Source: Dysgonomonas gadei ATCC BAA-286
Lineage (GTDB): Bacteria > Bacteroidota > Bacteroidia > Bacteroidales > Dysgonomonadaceae
Length of the DNA: 9,119 nucleotides
Reading direction: 5' to 3'
Assembly (NCBI RefSeq): GCF_000213555.1
Contig: NZ_GL891991.1
Coordinates: forward strand, 106,133-115,251
Every line of letters starts with the position of its first letter. Positions within the stretch are counted from its first letter, which is position 1. The notes under the pieces are model-generated. The model was not told the DNA's origin. It did no database searches and saw nothing but the letters and a program-made list of their open reading frames with translations. A program made the position numbers and the translations under genes. Shown here piece after piece: positions 1-6,285 of the stretch.

Positions 1-112
1 CGCCCCACCGCAGCTGGTCGGTTTTGGGTCGCCGGAGGATGCAGCCTTGATTTTTTTGTTTCGTTTTGCATCAAGGCAAAATGAAAAACAAGCCGATAGG
101 CGCGTTAGATAA
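1..112 (+). other. Unassigned GC-rich left edge, possible 3' end of an ORF
   Basis: The first 50 bases are much richer in G and C than the rest of the window. A frame open from base 2 to a TAA at 110-112 could be the last 36 codons of a gene that starts outside, but I recognise no domain in it, and the frame starting at base 1 is also open for about 27 codons. An 8-bp perfect inverted repeat, GCCTTGAT at 44-51 and ATCAAGGC at 70-77, encloses a T-rich loop. It is not followed by a T-tract on either strand, so it is not a textbook terminator. It may be a dispersed intergenic repeat. Nothing else could be assigned before the hcp stop. Confidence 0.25.
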
Positions 113-164
113 AATAGAACAATATTATACTACAATAATTACTTTAACTACTGATTGGAATTAA

Positions 165-183
165 TACATAGTTAACGTATGTA
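165..183 (-). terminator. Short hairpin just downstream of hcp
   Basis: TACATA (165-170) and TATGTA (178-183) form a 6-bp stem with a 7-base loop, starting three bases after the hcp stop codon. There is no strong T-tract, so a termination role is only inferred from position. Confidence 0.25.
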
Positions 184-185
184 AC

Positions 186-1826
186 TTAGCTGGCAAGGAA
201 CATTTCAATATCCTCCTCAACAGAAGAGATACCTCCGATTCCGAAATTCTCAACCAATACTTTCGCTACATTCGGAGAAAGGAATCCCGGAAGAGTTGGT
301 CCGAGATGTATATTCTTCACTCCCAGATGAAGCAAAGCTAGTAATACTATCACCGCTTTTTGCTCATACCATGCTATATTGAAAGCGATAGGCAGATCGT
401 TAATATCTTCCAGTCCGAATACTTCTTTCAGCTTGAGAGCGATAACTGCCAATGAATAGCTATCGTTACACTGTCCGGCATCCAATACACGCGGAATACC
501 GCCTATATCGCCCAATGGCAGTTTATTGTAACGGTATTTGGCACAACCGGCAGTAAGAATAACCGTATCGTTAGGCAATGCCTCTGCAAAGTCAGTGTAA
601 TAATTACGGCCTTTCATGCGTCCGTCACAACCTGCCATTACAAAGAATTTCTTTATTGCGCCCGATTTTACGGCATCCACAACCTTATCGGCTAATGCCA
701 TCACCTGCGCATGGGCAAACCCACCCACGATTGTTCCGTTTTCGATTTCCTTCGGAGCCTGGCAGTTTTTCGCCATTTCTATTATTTCCGAAAAATCTTT
801 CTGCTGCCCGTCTTTACGCTCCGGTATATGTTTTGCTCCATCGAGGCCGGAAGCACCTGTGGTAAATATCCGTCCTCTGTATGTCGCGTTTTTGGAAGGA
901 GGTACAATACAGTTCGTAGTGAATAAGATTGGCCCGTTAAACGACTCGAAGTCTTCTTTTTGTTGCCACCATGCACCGCCATAGTTACCTACCAGATGTT
1001 TATATTTTTTCAGATGCGGATAATAATGTGCAGGCAACATTTCACTATGTGTATAAATATCTACTCCAGTACCTTCGGTCTGCTGCAAGAGTTCTTCAAT
1101 ATCCCTCAGGTCGTGTCCGCTGATAAGAATTCCCGGATTCTTTCCCACACCGATATTTACCTGTGTGATTTCAGGATTCCCGAATCGTCCGGTATTGGCC
1201 GCATCCAGCAATGCCATCACTTGTACACCGTATTTACCTGTTTCGAGAGCCAGGGCAACCAGTTCGTCAACAGAGATATCCTCTCTCGTAATTTCAGCTA
1301 ATGCGCGCTGCATAAACATGTATATCTCATCATCCGTCTTGTCCAGGTTATAAGCATGCTCTGCATAGGCTGCCATACCTTTAAGCCCGTAATGTGTCAG
1401 TTCTTTCAACGAACGTATATCTTCATCTTTTGTGCGCAGCACCCCTACTTCAAGCGCTTTGTCCATGAACTGGGATTCATCTCCATTCCATGTACATTCG
1501 TCCGGAAGAATAATAGATGTATTTCCCAGCCGGACAGATAATTCTGCTTTCAATGATAAACCTTCCTTTACTTTCTCCTTTATCGCTTCGAAATCGAAGT
1601 TGGCATTGGTAATGCTGATAAACATAGCGTCGACAATAAACTTGTCCGCTGTAGATGAAGCCTTTCCTTCTTTTCTCAGTTCGTTGTTGTATACGGCGAT
1701 TCCTCTGGTTACAAACAACAGTAAATCCTGAATATTCGAAACTTCCGGAGTTTTACCGCACACTCCCATTAATGCACAACCTGTGCCTTTAGCTGTCTCC
1801 TGACACTGAAAACAAAACATGTCCAT
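186..1826 (-). CDS. hcp: Hybrid cluster protein (Hcp; hydroxylamine reductase / NO reductase)
   Basis: The 546-residue protein has the length of strict-anaerobe Hcp. The N-terminus carries C5-x2-C8-x8-C17-x5-C23, the ligands of the cubane [4Fe-4S] cluster. The hybrid 4Fe-2S-2O cluster ligands known from Desulfovibrio vulgaris Hcp (His244, Glu268, Cys312, Cys406, Cys434, Cys459, Glu494) all have counterparts, shifted by exactly six residues: His238, Glu262, Cys306, Cys400, Cys428, Cys453 and Glu488. Hcp is cytoplasmic; it reduces hydroxylamine in vitro, and NO reduction to N2O is thought to be its physiological task, protecting against nitrosative stress. It follows the Fe-S protein gene by 22 bp on the same strand, so the two are probably cotranscribed. 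ATG at 1826 gives MDMFCF; the ATG two codons later is equally possible. No clear ribosome binding site is visible. Confidence 0.97.
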   Translation of the reverse strand: MDMFCFQCQETAKGTGCALMGVCGKTPEVSNIQDLLLFVTRGIAVYNNELRKEGKASSTADKFIVDAMFISITNANFDFEAIKEKVKEGLSLKAELSVRLGNTSIILPDECTWNGDESQFMDKALEVGVLRTKDEDIRSLKELTHYGLKGMAAYAEHAYNLDKTDDEIYMFMQRALAEITREDISVDELVALALETGKYGVQVMALLDAANTGRFGNPEITQVNIGVGKNPGILISGHDLRDIEELLQQTEGTGVDIYTHSEMLPAHYYPHLKKYKHLVGNYGGAWWQQKEDFESFNGPILFTTNCIVPPSKNATYRGRIFTTGASGLDGAKHIPERKDGQQKDFSEIIEMAKNCQAPKEIENGTIVGGFAHAQVMALADKVVDAVKSGAIKKFFVMAGCDGRMKGRNYYTDFAEALPNDTVILTAGCAKYRYNKLPLGDIGGIPRVLDAGQCNDSYSLAVIALKLKEVFGLEDINDLPIAFNIAWYEQKAVIVLLALLHLGVKNIHLGPTLPGFLSPNVAKVLVENFGIGGISSVEEDIEMFLAS

Positions 1827-1848
1827 GATAATATTTTTTAGTTAGTGA

Positions 1849-2715
1849 TTATATCCATTCTTCTTTTTTCACATCGCCCTGCACCGAAAGCACGATTACT
1901 TTCACCGGTACATTCCTCTTAGCCTCTTCCCTTGCCATCTGTACTATCCGCACCAATCCTCCGCAACATGGAACTTCCATAATAAGCACGGTAAGAGTAT
2001 CTATCTGCGCCACATCAATCAACTCAATCAGCTTGTCTATATAAGACTGCGTGTTACTGTCCAGCTTAGGACAGGCAATAGCAAGAGCCTTGCCTTTAAG
2101 GAAACGGCTATGGAACTCTCCACTGGCAAACGCGGTACAATCAGCGGCCAGCAACAGGTTCGCTCCTCGAAGAAATCCGGCATTCGGATTTAGTAAATGA
2201 AGCTGTACAGGAAACTGCCTTAATTCGGATGGTTGCACCATCGCAGGCGCAGCCATCGTGAATCCGGATGCGGCAGGCCTTTTAATCTCCTGCATCATGC
2301 TACCCGGACAGCCACAAGCTACAGGTTTGTTTTGCGTAATTGAGTTTTGCTTATCTTCGGCAGGAAAGTTCACTTTCACATTATGCTTTTTCAGATACTC
2401 CAATCCCTGATGTAACAGTTCATACTCCTCATGCTCTTTCAGATGGTTCAGGTGAGCGAGTATTACCTTCTCCCCTTTCGGGAGCATGCGTTCCATCACT
2501 GCATACTCGTCGTAGGGTTCAGCTTCACGTTCTTCGAGTGTAATAGCACCGACAGGACATTCTCCTATACAAGCGCCAAGACCATCGCAATAGAGATCAC
2601 TAATCATAACGGCTTTGTCATTGATAAGCTGTAAAGCTCCTTCGTGGCAACCTGATACACAGGCACCACAACCGTCACATAGTTCTTCATCTATTTTTAT
2701 GATCGTTCTTTTCAT
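1849..2715 (-). CDS. Ferredoxin-like 4Fe-4S protein, putative electron donor to Hcp
   Basis: The 288-residue protein starts with a ferredoxin-like domain. The first motif is C13-x2-C16-x2-C19-x3-C23, complete. The second is C43-x2-L46-x2-C49-x3-C53-P, where Leu replaces the second Cys, so one cluster may be a 3Fe-4S or otherwise unusual cluster. The rest lacks a fold I can name, but it has further cysteines in conserved-looking contexts: ACGCPG near residue 133, an ACPK stretch, and PCCGG near residue 250. No signal peptide or membrane segment is visible, so it is probably cytoplasmic. It is the first gene of the hcp operon. In Escherichia coli the partner of Hcp is the reductase Hcr; no Hcr-like flavin/ferredoxin reductase is seen here, so this protein is a candidate for that role by context alone. 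ATG at 2715 lies about 17 bp downstream of the predicted transcription start. Confidence 0.85.
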   Translation of the reverse strand: MKRTIIKIDEELCDGCGACVSGCHEGALQLINDKAVMISDLYCDGLGACIGECPVGAITLEEREAEPYDEYAVMERMLPKGEKVILAHLNHLKEHEEYELLHQGLEYLKKHNVKVNFPAEDKQNSITQNKPVACGCPGSMMQEIKRPAASGFTMAAPAMVQPSELRQFPVQLHLLNPNAGFLRGANLLLAADCTAFASGEFHSRFLKGKALAIACPKLDSNTQSYIDKLIELIDVAQIDTLTVLIMEVPCCGGLVRIVQMAREEAKRNVPVKVIVLSVQGDVKKEEWI

Positions 2716-2737
2716 TATCTACCCTTTTTATTTTTTA

Positions 2738-2745
2738 CAAAATTA
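2738..2745 (-). promoter_or_regulatory. Predicted -7 box for the Fe-S protein/hcp operon
   Basis: On the minus strand this reads TAATTTTG, an exact fit to the Bacteroidota -7 consensus TAnnTTTG, 22 bp upstream of the ATG at 2715. No TTG is present at the usual 19-21 bp upstream. A missing -33 element fits a promoter that needs an activator, and the palindrome at 2769-2782 is centred about 43 bp upstream of the expected start of transcription. Confidence 0.6.
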
Positions 2746-2768
2746 AGGTGGTAGTACGTTTGAAATAT

Positions 2769-2782
2769 GTCACATATGCGAC
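2769..2782. promoter_or_regulatory. Candidate HcpR operator between divergent hcp and hcpR
   Basis: GTCACATATGCGAC is a 14-bp palindrome with a single mismatched pair (the perfect form would be GTCGCATATGCGAC). Crp/Fnr-family dimers bind such sites, and HcpR sites upstream of hcp in anaerobes are reported to be GTC-rich palindromes of this kind. Its centre lies roughly 43 bp from the predicted hcp-operon start and roughly 45 bp from the predicted hcpR start, near the classical class II activator position on both sides. Confidence 0.7.
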
Positions 2783-2783
2783 G

Positions 2784-2813
2784 TTGGCCAAAATAATTAT
2801 ATCTTTATCTTTG
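2784..2813 (+). promoter_or_regulatory. Predicted promoter of the first Crp/Fnr regulator
   Basis: TTG at 2784-2786 and TATCTTTG at 2806-2813 are separated by 19 bp, matching the Bacteroidota pattern of TTG followed at 19-21 bp by TAnnTTTG. The start of transcription would be near 2820, leaving a leader of only about ten bases before ATG 2831. The palindrome at 2769-2782 abuts the -33 element, so autoregulation is likely. Confidence 0.65.
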
Positions 2814-2830
2814 AATACACAGATTAGAAT

Positions 2831-3505
2831 ATGGATTTAACAGCATTAAAAAAGATTCCGCTTTTTCGTTCAATACATGAAGCAGAAGTAGAAAAGATAT
2901 TTTCGGAACTGAATATTACCGAAACACATTTCAAAAAAGGAGAGATCCTAGCCCTACAGGATGAACTATGTAACAGGCTCATTATACTACTTTCGGGCAG
3001 TGTAAAGGGGGAAATGACCGACCCTTCAGGGAAGGTAGTGAAAGTAGAAGACATATATGCGCCAAGCCCTCTTGCCATCCTGTTTCTATTCGGACCGGAT
3101 AACCGTTTCCCCGTGCAGGCAATCGCGCGGGAGGATGTCACCGCATTGGTGATACCAAAGCAATCGGTGCTCAGAATGCTGAGTATGAACCAGACCCTGT
3201 TGAAGAATTATCTGGATATCTCGGCCGACTTTGCATCCCGGTTAAGTAAGAAGCTTCATTTTATGTCTTTCAGGACTATCCGTCAGAAGCTGGCTGTATA
3301 TATACTTAACTTATCGAAAATGAAACAGGAGGATACCATAGAACTGGATAAAACCAAAAGTGCACTGGCTGAATACTTCGGAGTTTCGCGCCAATCGCTG
3401 GAACGTGAACTTTCAAATATGCAGCACGACGGATTGTTAACAGCCGATAAAAAAATGATTACAATAACGGATAAAAACAGATTGATCCATATTGTCCGTT
3501 TTTAA
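2831..3505 (+). CDS. hcpR: Crp/Fnr-family transcriptional regulator, probable HcpR
   Basis: The 224-residue protein has the Crp/Fnr layout: an N-terminal cyclic-nucleotide-binding-like beta barrel (about 10-120), a dimer helix (about 120-155) and a C-terminal winged helix with its helix-turn-helix around 177-203 (SALAEYFGVSRQSLERE). I see neither the Arg-Ser phosphate-binding signature of cAMP receptors nor an FNR-type N-terminal Cys set, so the ligand is probably not cAMP and the sensor not an FNR cluster. It is divergent from the hcp operon with a shared palindrome between them. In Porphyromonas gingivalis a Crp/Fnr protein named HcpR controls hcp and responds to nitrosative stress. The HcpR name here rests on that context plus the domain layout. 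ATG 2831 is the first codon that keeps the whole barrel. Confidence 0.85.
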   Translation: MDLTALKKIPLFRSIHEAEVEKIFSELNITETHFKKGEILALQDELCNRLIILLSGSVKGEMTDPSGKVVKVEDIYAPSPLAILFLFGPDNRFPVQAIAREDVTALVIPKQSVLRMLSMNQTLLKNYLDISADFASRLSKKLHFMSFRTIRQKLAVYILNLSKMKQEDTIELDKTKSALAEYFGVSRQSLERELSNMQHDGLLTADKKMITITDKNRLIHIVRF

Positions 3506-3537
3506 GAAATATACTTGCTAAAAAGCTGTAACTCTTT

Positions 3538-3567
3538 TTGTAAAATAAACAACTAGAATTATCTTTG
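3538..3567 (+). promoter_or_regulatory. Predicted promoter of the second Crp/Fnr regulator
   Basis: TTG at 3538-3540 is followed after 19 bp by TATCTTTG at 3560-3567, an exact fit to the Bacteroidota promoter pattern. The -7 box has the same eight bases as that of the upstream regulator, but no copy of the GTC-type palindrome is present here. The second regulator therefore appears to be transcribed separately and under different control. Confidence 0.65.
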
Positions 3568-3590
3568 ATAAACCTTAAAGTACAAGATTG

Positions 3591-4280
3591 ATGGAGCACA
3601 ATAATTATCTGACCGACCAACAAATTAATATCATCCACAAAATCCCTCTATTCAGGGGGCTGAATGAGGATGCGAAGAGGACTTTGTTAGATAAGCTGGA
3701 TTATACTGTGACCGAAATGTCCAAAGGCGAAATTATTATCCGTCAGAACACGCCATGCCTGCATATGTACATTCTCTTGAAAGGAAATCTTGAAGTAAAC
3801 ATTATCGATGTGTCGGGTAATAACGTCAAGGTGGAGAACCTTATTGGCCCACGGGCATTTGCCACCCCTCACCTGTTTGACGGGAATAGTATATTTCCCG
3901 CGACCTTCACCGTTGTGGAAGACGGTATTTTATTTAAGGCGACGAAAGAATCGGCTTTTAAACTGATAAGTTCAGAACCCGAGCTTCTAAAAAACTTTTT
4001 GCGACTTACCGGAAACTGCAATGCCTGTACGGTAAGCAGATTACGGATATTATCTTATAAGAGCATCAGAAGCCGCTTTATCTATTATCTGTTTGAGCAC
4101 AAACAGAGCGACACATTATCTGTGATGGAACATAACCAGACTCAGTTAGCCGAATATCTGAGTGTGACGAGGCCGGCATTAGCCAATGAAATAAAAAGGA
4201 TGGCTGACGAAGGTTTATTAAAGGTAGATGGCAGAAATGTGGAATTACTGTCTATTTCTTCTTTACTGAAATACGTCTGA
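3591..4280 (+). CDS. Second Crp/Fnr-family transcriptional regulator (paralogue)
   Basis: The 229-residue protein (from ATG 3591; the TTG at 3588 is in frame but not needed) has the same architecture as its upstream neighbour: a barrel at about 20-125 and a winged helix with its helix-turn-helix at about 183-211 (QTQLAEYLSVTRPALANE). The two share the opening pattern KIPLFR, FP in the barrel, LLKN before the dimer helix and IR before the HTH, so they are paralogues, but the sequences are clearly divergent. This copy has cysteines at 56, 143 and 146 (NCNAC) not matched in the first, which could matter for redox, metal or nitrosative sensing; that is inference. Its own promoter lies in the 85-bp gap before it. 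A paired role with HcpR in the hcp response is suggested only by adjacency. Confidence 0.88.
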   Translation: MEHNNYLTDQQINIIHKIPLFRGLNEDAKRTLLDKLDYTVTEMSKGEIIIRQNTPCLHMYILLKGNLEVNIIDVSGNNVKVENLIGPRAFATPHLFDGNSIFPATFTVVEDGILFKATKESAFKLISSEPELLKNFLRLTGNCNACTVSRLRILSYKSIRSRFIYYLFEHKQSDTLSVMEHNQTQLAEYLSVTRPALANEIKRMADEGLLKVDGRNVELLSISSLLKYV

Positions 4281-4297
4281 TACATACTTTACTATAT

Positions 4298-4340
4298 AAA
4301 AGAACGGGAAAGATCAAAGTAATTGATATCTCCCGCTTTT
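4298..4340. terminator. Bidirectional terminator between convergent genes
   Basis: AAAAG-aa-CGGGA on the left (4298-4309) pairs with TCCCG-CTTTT on the right (4331-4340), with further GATCAA/TTGAT pairing inside the loop. A-rich and T-rich flanks give a T-tract on both strands. It sits between the stop at 4280 and the convergent stop at 4370-4372, so it can serve both genes. Confidence 0.65.
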
Positions 4341-4369
4341 AGTACATTTCCGTTTATTAAATAAGGCAA

Positions 4370-4897
4370 TTACATTAAGGCTTTCAGCAAGCCCGGTATA
4401 AGGGAAGGAATTGCATCTTCGGTTTGAGCCGTGTATATATTCCCGTCAATGACAGATTTTTCGTCTGTACCGATACAGCCTTTAACCACCGATTTAACAA
4501 ATGGATGTAAAGCCACTTTCTTCCCATTCACGATTCCCAGATTGTCGAAAAGTAGTGCGGCTGCACAATGGCCAATCAAAATCTTATCTTGTTCGCTGAA
4601 GTTCTTCATCACAGCCAACATATCCTGATTGAACTGCTTCTCTGCATTTTTTGCGAATTCAGGTATTGCATCACCACAAGCGAAGACTAACGCATCGTAT
4701 TCATTTTCTCGTCCTTTGAGATTAGCAACTACATCATCCGTTTGCAAATTAATGCCCGAATTAGTTTTCACACTTGTAGTTTCTGCAACCGCAAACGTTT
4801 TATATGGAATATTATTTTCAAAGAATGCTTCCAGATACTGAAACAACCCTGCCCCATTTACAGGGTTTATTACTAATACTGCGATTTTTTTTGCCAT
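4370..4897 (-). CDS. DJ-1/PfpI-family protein
   Basis: The 175-residue protein has the DJ-1/PfpI (class I glutamine amidotransferase-like) fold signals: an N-terminal beta strand KKIAVLVINP, a central DALVFACG strand, and the nucleophile elbow LIGHCAAALL with Cys111 in the place of the conserved DJ-1 Cys106. It continues with KKVALHP, as family members usually do at this point. The acidic residue that normally activates the Cys (Glu18 in human DJ-1) is not evident: the corresponding loop reads NPVNGAGLFQYLE. The chemistry may therefore differ from peptidase or glyoxalase members. Family members act as proteases, chaperones, glyoxalases or redox sensors, so no substrate is assigned. It is divergent from an HxlR-type regulator, which probably controls it. 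No signal peptide is visible. Confidence 0.85.
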   Translation of the reverse strand: MAKKIAVLVINPVNGAGLFQYLEAFFENNIPYKTFAVAETTSVKTNSGINLQTDDVVANLKGRENEYDALVFACGDAIPEFAKNAEKQFNQDMLAVMKNFSEQDKILIGHCAAALLFDNLGIVNGKKVALHPFVKSVVKGCIGTDEKSVIDGNIYTAQTEDAIPSLIPGLLKALM

Positions 4898-4947
4898 GAT
4901 TATTAAATTTTAGTGTTTACCATCATAGTTACTTATAATAACTTTAT

Positions 4948-4955
4948 TACTTTTG
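4948..4955 (+). promoter_or_regulatory. Possible -7 box for the HxlR-type regulator
   Basis: TACTTTTG fits TAnnTTTG, but no TTG is found 19-21 bp upstream, and the leader to ATG 5066 would be about 100 bases. That leader would contain the inverted repeat at 5001-5023. A TATAAT-like sequence near 5045 is an alternative. Confidence 0.3.
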
Positions 4956-4960
4956 TTATG

Positions 4961-4991
4961 CAAACATACTATTCATAATTAATATATACAA
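4961..4991 (-). promoter_or_regulatory. Predicted promoter of the DJ-1/PfpI gene
   Basis: On the minus strand TTG (4989-4991) is followed after 20 bp by TATGTTTG (4961-4968), a full Bacteroidota promoter. Transcription would start near 4955, giving a leader of roughly 58 bases before the ATG at 4897. The inverted repeat at 5001-5023 lies just upstream of the -33 element. Confidence 0.65.
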
Positions 4992-5000
4992 GACCAAACT

Positions 5001-5023
5001 TTTTTGTAAGTAAATTACAAAAA
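5001..5023. promoter_or_regulatory. Inverted repeat, candidate operator of the HxlR-type regulator
   Basis: TTTTTGTAA (5001-5009) and TTACAAAAA (5015-5023) are perfect 9-bp inverted arms around a 5-base spacer. A second GTAAGTAA (5025-5032) repeats the one at 5006-5013 nineteen bases later, about two helical turns. HxlR-family regulators bind as dimers to inverted repeats in the regions they control, often shared with a divergent target, so this is the best operator candidate. Confidence 0.55.
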
Positions 5024-5065
5024 GGTAAGTAACATTGATATACAGTATAATAAGTCAGAAAAAAA

Positions 5066-5431
5066 ATGAAAACTTTTCTTAGGGTCGAAATATGTCCTAT
5101 CAGAGACATTCTGAGCAGACTGGGTGACAAATGGTCGTTACTTGTGCTTACAACATTGAGTGTAAATGGAACAATGCGTTTCAGTGATATCCAAAAATCG
5201 ATAGGAGATATATCACAACGGATGCTAACGGTAACTTTACGCTCATTAGAAGCAGACGGGTTGATTGCAAGAACTATCTATCCGGAAGTCCCTCCACGGG
5301 TAGAATATTGCCTCACAGAATCGGCAAACGGGCTTATGCCTCATTTAAACAACCTTGTGGATTGGGCTGTAAAGAACATGGCTGATATTGCTGAAGAAAG
5401 GCTGATCTATGAAAAGAAAAAGCAATTATAA
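5066..5431 (+). CDS. HxlR-family (DUF24) winged-helix transcriptional regulator
   Basis: The 121-residue protein is a single winged-helix domain of HxlR type. Hallmarks are the N-terminal CPI at Cys10, the GDKWSLLVL helix, a middle helix-turn-helix (RFSDIQKSIGDISQRMLTVTLRSLEADGLI, about residues 40-70) and the wing with YPEVPPRVEY. The N-terminal Cys is the position used by Bacillus YodB, CatR and HypR to sense quinones, aldehydes or disulfide stress. The gene is divergent from the DJ-1/PfpI gene with an inverted repeat between them, a common layout for an HxlR regulator and its electrophile-stress target. ATG 5066 follows an A-rich stretch and not a strong ribosome binding site, as is usual in Bacteroidota. 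Confidence 0.92.
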   Translation: MKTFLRVEICPIRDILSRLGDKWSLLVLTTLSVNGTMRFSDIQKSIGDISQRMLTVTLRSLEADGLIARTIYPEVPPRVEYCLTESANGLMPHLNNLVDWAVKNMADIAEERLIYEKKKQL

Positions 5432-5484
5432 AAACTCTTTTACATTCAGGAAACCAGCACTTATTTACACATAAAATACAAGAG

Positions 5485-5512
5485 ATGGCATAAGAGGAGT
5501 CTCTCATGCCAT
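5485..5512 (+). terminator. Strong hairpin after the HxlR-type gene
   Basis: ATGGCATAAGAG and CTCTCATGCCAT pair in a 12-bp stem with one mismatch and a GAGT loop, 54 bases after the stop at 5431. The following bases are AT-rich (TATATTAT) but not a pure T-tract. It probably ends hxlR-type transcription and also marks the left border of the cassette array. Confidence 0.55.
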
Positions 5513-5534
5513 TATATTATAAGGATCTCAGATA

Positions 5535-5598
5535 TTATATTCCGGAATTATTTCTTATAGATTTGGATTCGATTCATAGGTTGAAAGAGCGGATGTCG
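5535..5598 (+). repeat. Array repeat, copy 0 (diverged, left end)
   Basis: This aligns with the later copies over about 55 bases: ATTTCTT, AGATTTGGA, TTGA-AGAG and GGAT are shared in order. Translated in the common frame it reads FLIDLDSIHRLKER against FLEDLDLIYELREW of the good copies, so similarity is kept at protein level. Its hairpin (5568-5574 with 5579-5585, loop CATA) is maintained with wobble pairs. It is the most diverged copy. Confidence 0.6.
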
Positions 5599-5679
5599 GT
5601 AGCATACCTTAAAAGAATTCTGCCGAGCTTGAAATATCATTTATTTACATTAATATTGTTTCTACTAAAAATATTGTGA
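5593..5679 (+). CDS. Possible 28-residue hydrophobic leader peptide
   Basis: An ATG at 5593 opens a 28-codon frame ending TGA at 5677-5679, four bases before the acetyltransferase ATG. The peptide (starting MSVAYLKRILP) is basic at first and then strongly hydrophobic (LFTLILFLLKIL). It continues the repeat frame of copy 0, so it may be just the fossil tail of that reading frame. The tight spacing would allow translational coupling or a leader role. No family is known to me. Confidence 0.2.
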   Translation: MSVAYLKRILPSLKYHLFTLILFLLKIL

Positions 5680-5683
5680 TAAA

Positions 5684-6136
5684 ATGAAAATAAAAAAAAT
5701 TAGAGAGAATAAAGAACAATTTATGAGCCTGCTCCTATTGGGTGATGAACAGGAAAATATGATTTCCAGATATTTAGAAAAAGGAGAATTATTTGCATTA
5801 TACGACACTGATTTAAAAACCGTTTGTGTTGTAACACAAGAAGGTGAAAATACTTGCGAAATCAAAAACATTGCAACATACGAAAAAGAGCAAGAGAAAG
5901 GATACGGAAGTTTAATGATAAAACATGTAATTGAATACTACAAAGATAGATGTGATACGCTATTACTTGGTACGGGCGAAGACGATAAAATATTATCATT
6001 CTACAAAAAATTCGGATTTGTTTATTCTCATACGGTAAAAAACTTTTTCATAGACAATTACGACCATGAAATATTTGAAAACGGGAAGCAATTGAAAGAT
6101 ATGATTTATTTGAAAATGAATATATCTGACCTTTGA
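5684..6136 (+). CDS. GNAT-family N-acetyltransferase (YvbK-like)
   Basis: The 150-residue protein is a single GNAT domain. Motif A is visible as EKEQEKGYGSLMIKH with the acetyl-CoA pyrophosphate loop Q70-x2-G73-x-G75, and motif B as SFYKKFGF (105-112). The C-terminal part, with FFIDNYDHEIFENG and KDMIYLKM, recalls the Bacillus YvbK group of uncharacterised acetyltransferases. The substrate is unknown; small-molecule detoxification or antibiotic acetylation is possible but not shown. It is the first gene of the repeat array, flanked by copies 0 and 1, and is visibly richer in A and T than the hcp block. ATG 5684 directly follows a TGATAAA sequence. No exact -7 box lies in front of it. Confidence 0.85.
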   Translation: MKIKKIRENKEQFMSLLLLGDEQENMISRYLEKGELFALYDTDLKTVCVVTQEGENTCEIKNIATYEKEQEKGYGSLMIKHVIEYYKDRCDTLLLGTGEDDKILSFYKKFGFVYSHTVKNFFIDNYDHEIFENGKQLKDMIYLKMNISDL

Positions 6137-6171
6137 GACAATGGTGTAAGTTATGAGAAATAAAACAAATA

Positions 6172-6192
6172 GCAGAGAGGATTCCTCTCCGC
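6172..6192 (+). terminator. Private hairpin at the end of the acetyltransferase cassette
   Basis: GAGAGG (6175-6180) and CCTCTC (6184-6189) pair around an ATT loop, extended by GC/GC (6172-6173 with 6191-6192) beyond one mismatch. It lies just before repeat copy 1. No T-tract follows. Confidence 0.4.
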
Positions 6193-6196
6193 CTCA

Positions 6197-6285
6197 GTAA
6201 CCTTAACCGTTCTATTTTCGAACCAATTTCTCGAAGATTTGGGCTTGATTGATAAATCGGGGTAATAGATGCCGAAACCATAAAT
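6197..6285 (+). repeat. Array repeat, copy 1 (partly degenerate)
   Basis: It matches copies 2 and 3 from GTAACCTTAACCGTT through GAACCAATTTCTCGAAGATTTG and again at the end (CCGAAACCATAAAT). Its early differences inside the core are synonymous in the shared frame (TTC/TTT, CTT/CTC, TTA/TTG), but the frame then decays (GAT AAA TCG GGG TAA). The internal hairpin (6244-6250 with 6255-6261, loop GATA) still pairs because both arms changed. Confidence 0.8.

Noticed and set aside
578..1731. Several plus-strand open frames of 60-120 codons across 578-1731
   Set aside because: They lie antisense to hcp, whose frame has every family ligand, and they show no domain or start signal of their own.
2831..4280. 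cAMP-dependent CRP or FNR with an oxygen-sensing cluster
   Set aside because: Neither regulator shows the Arg-Ser cAMP-binding signature or the N-terminal cysteine set of FNR.
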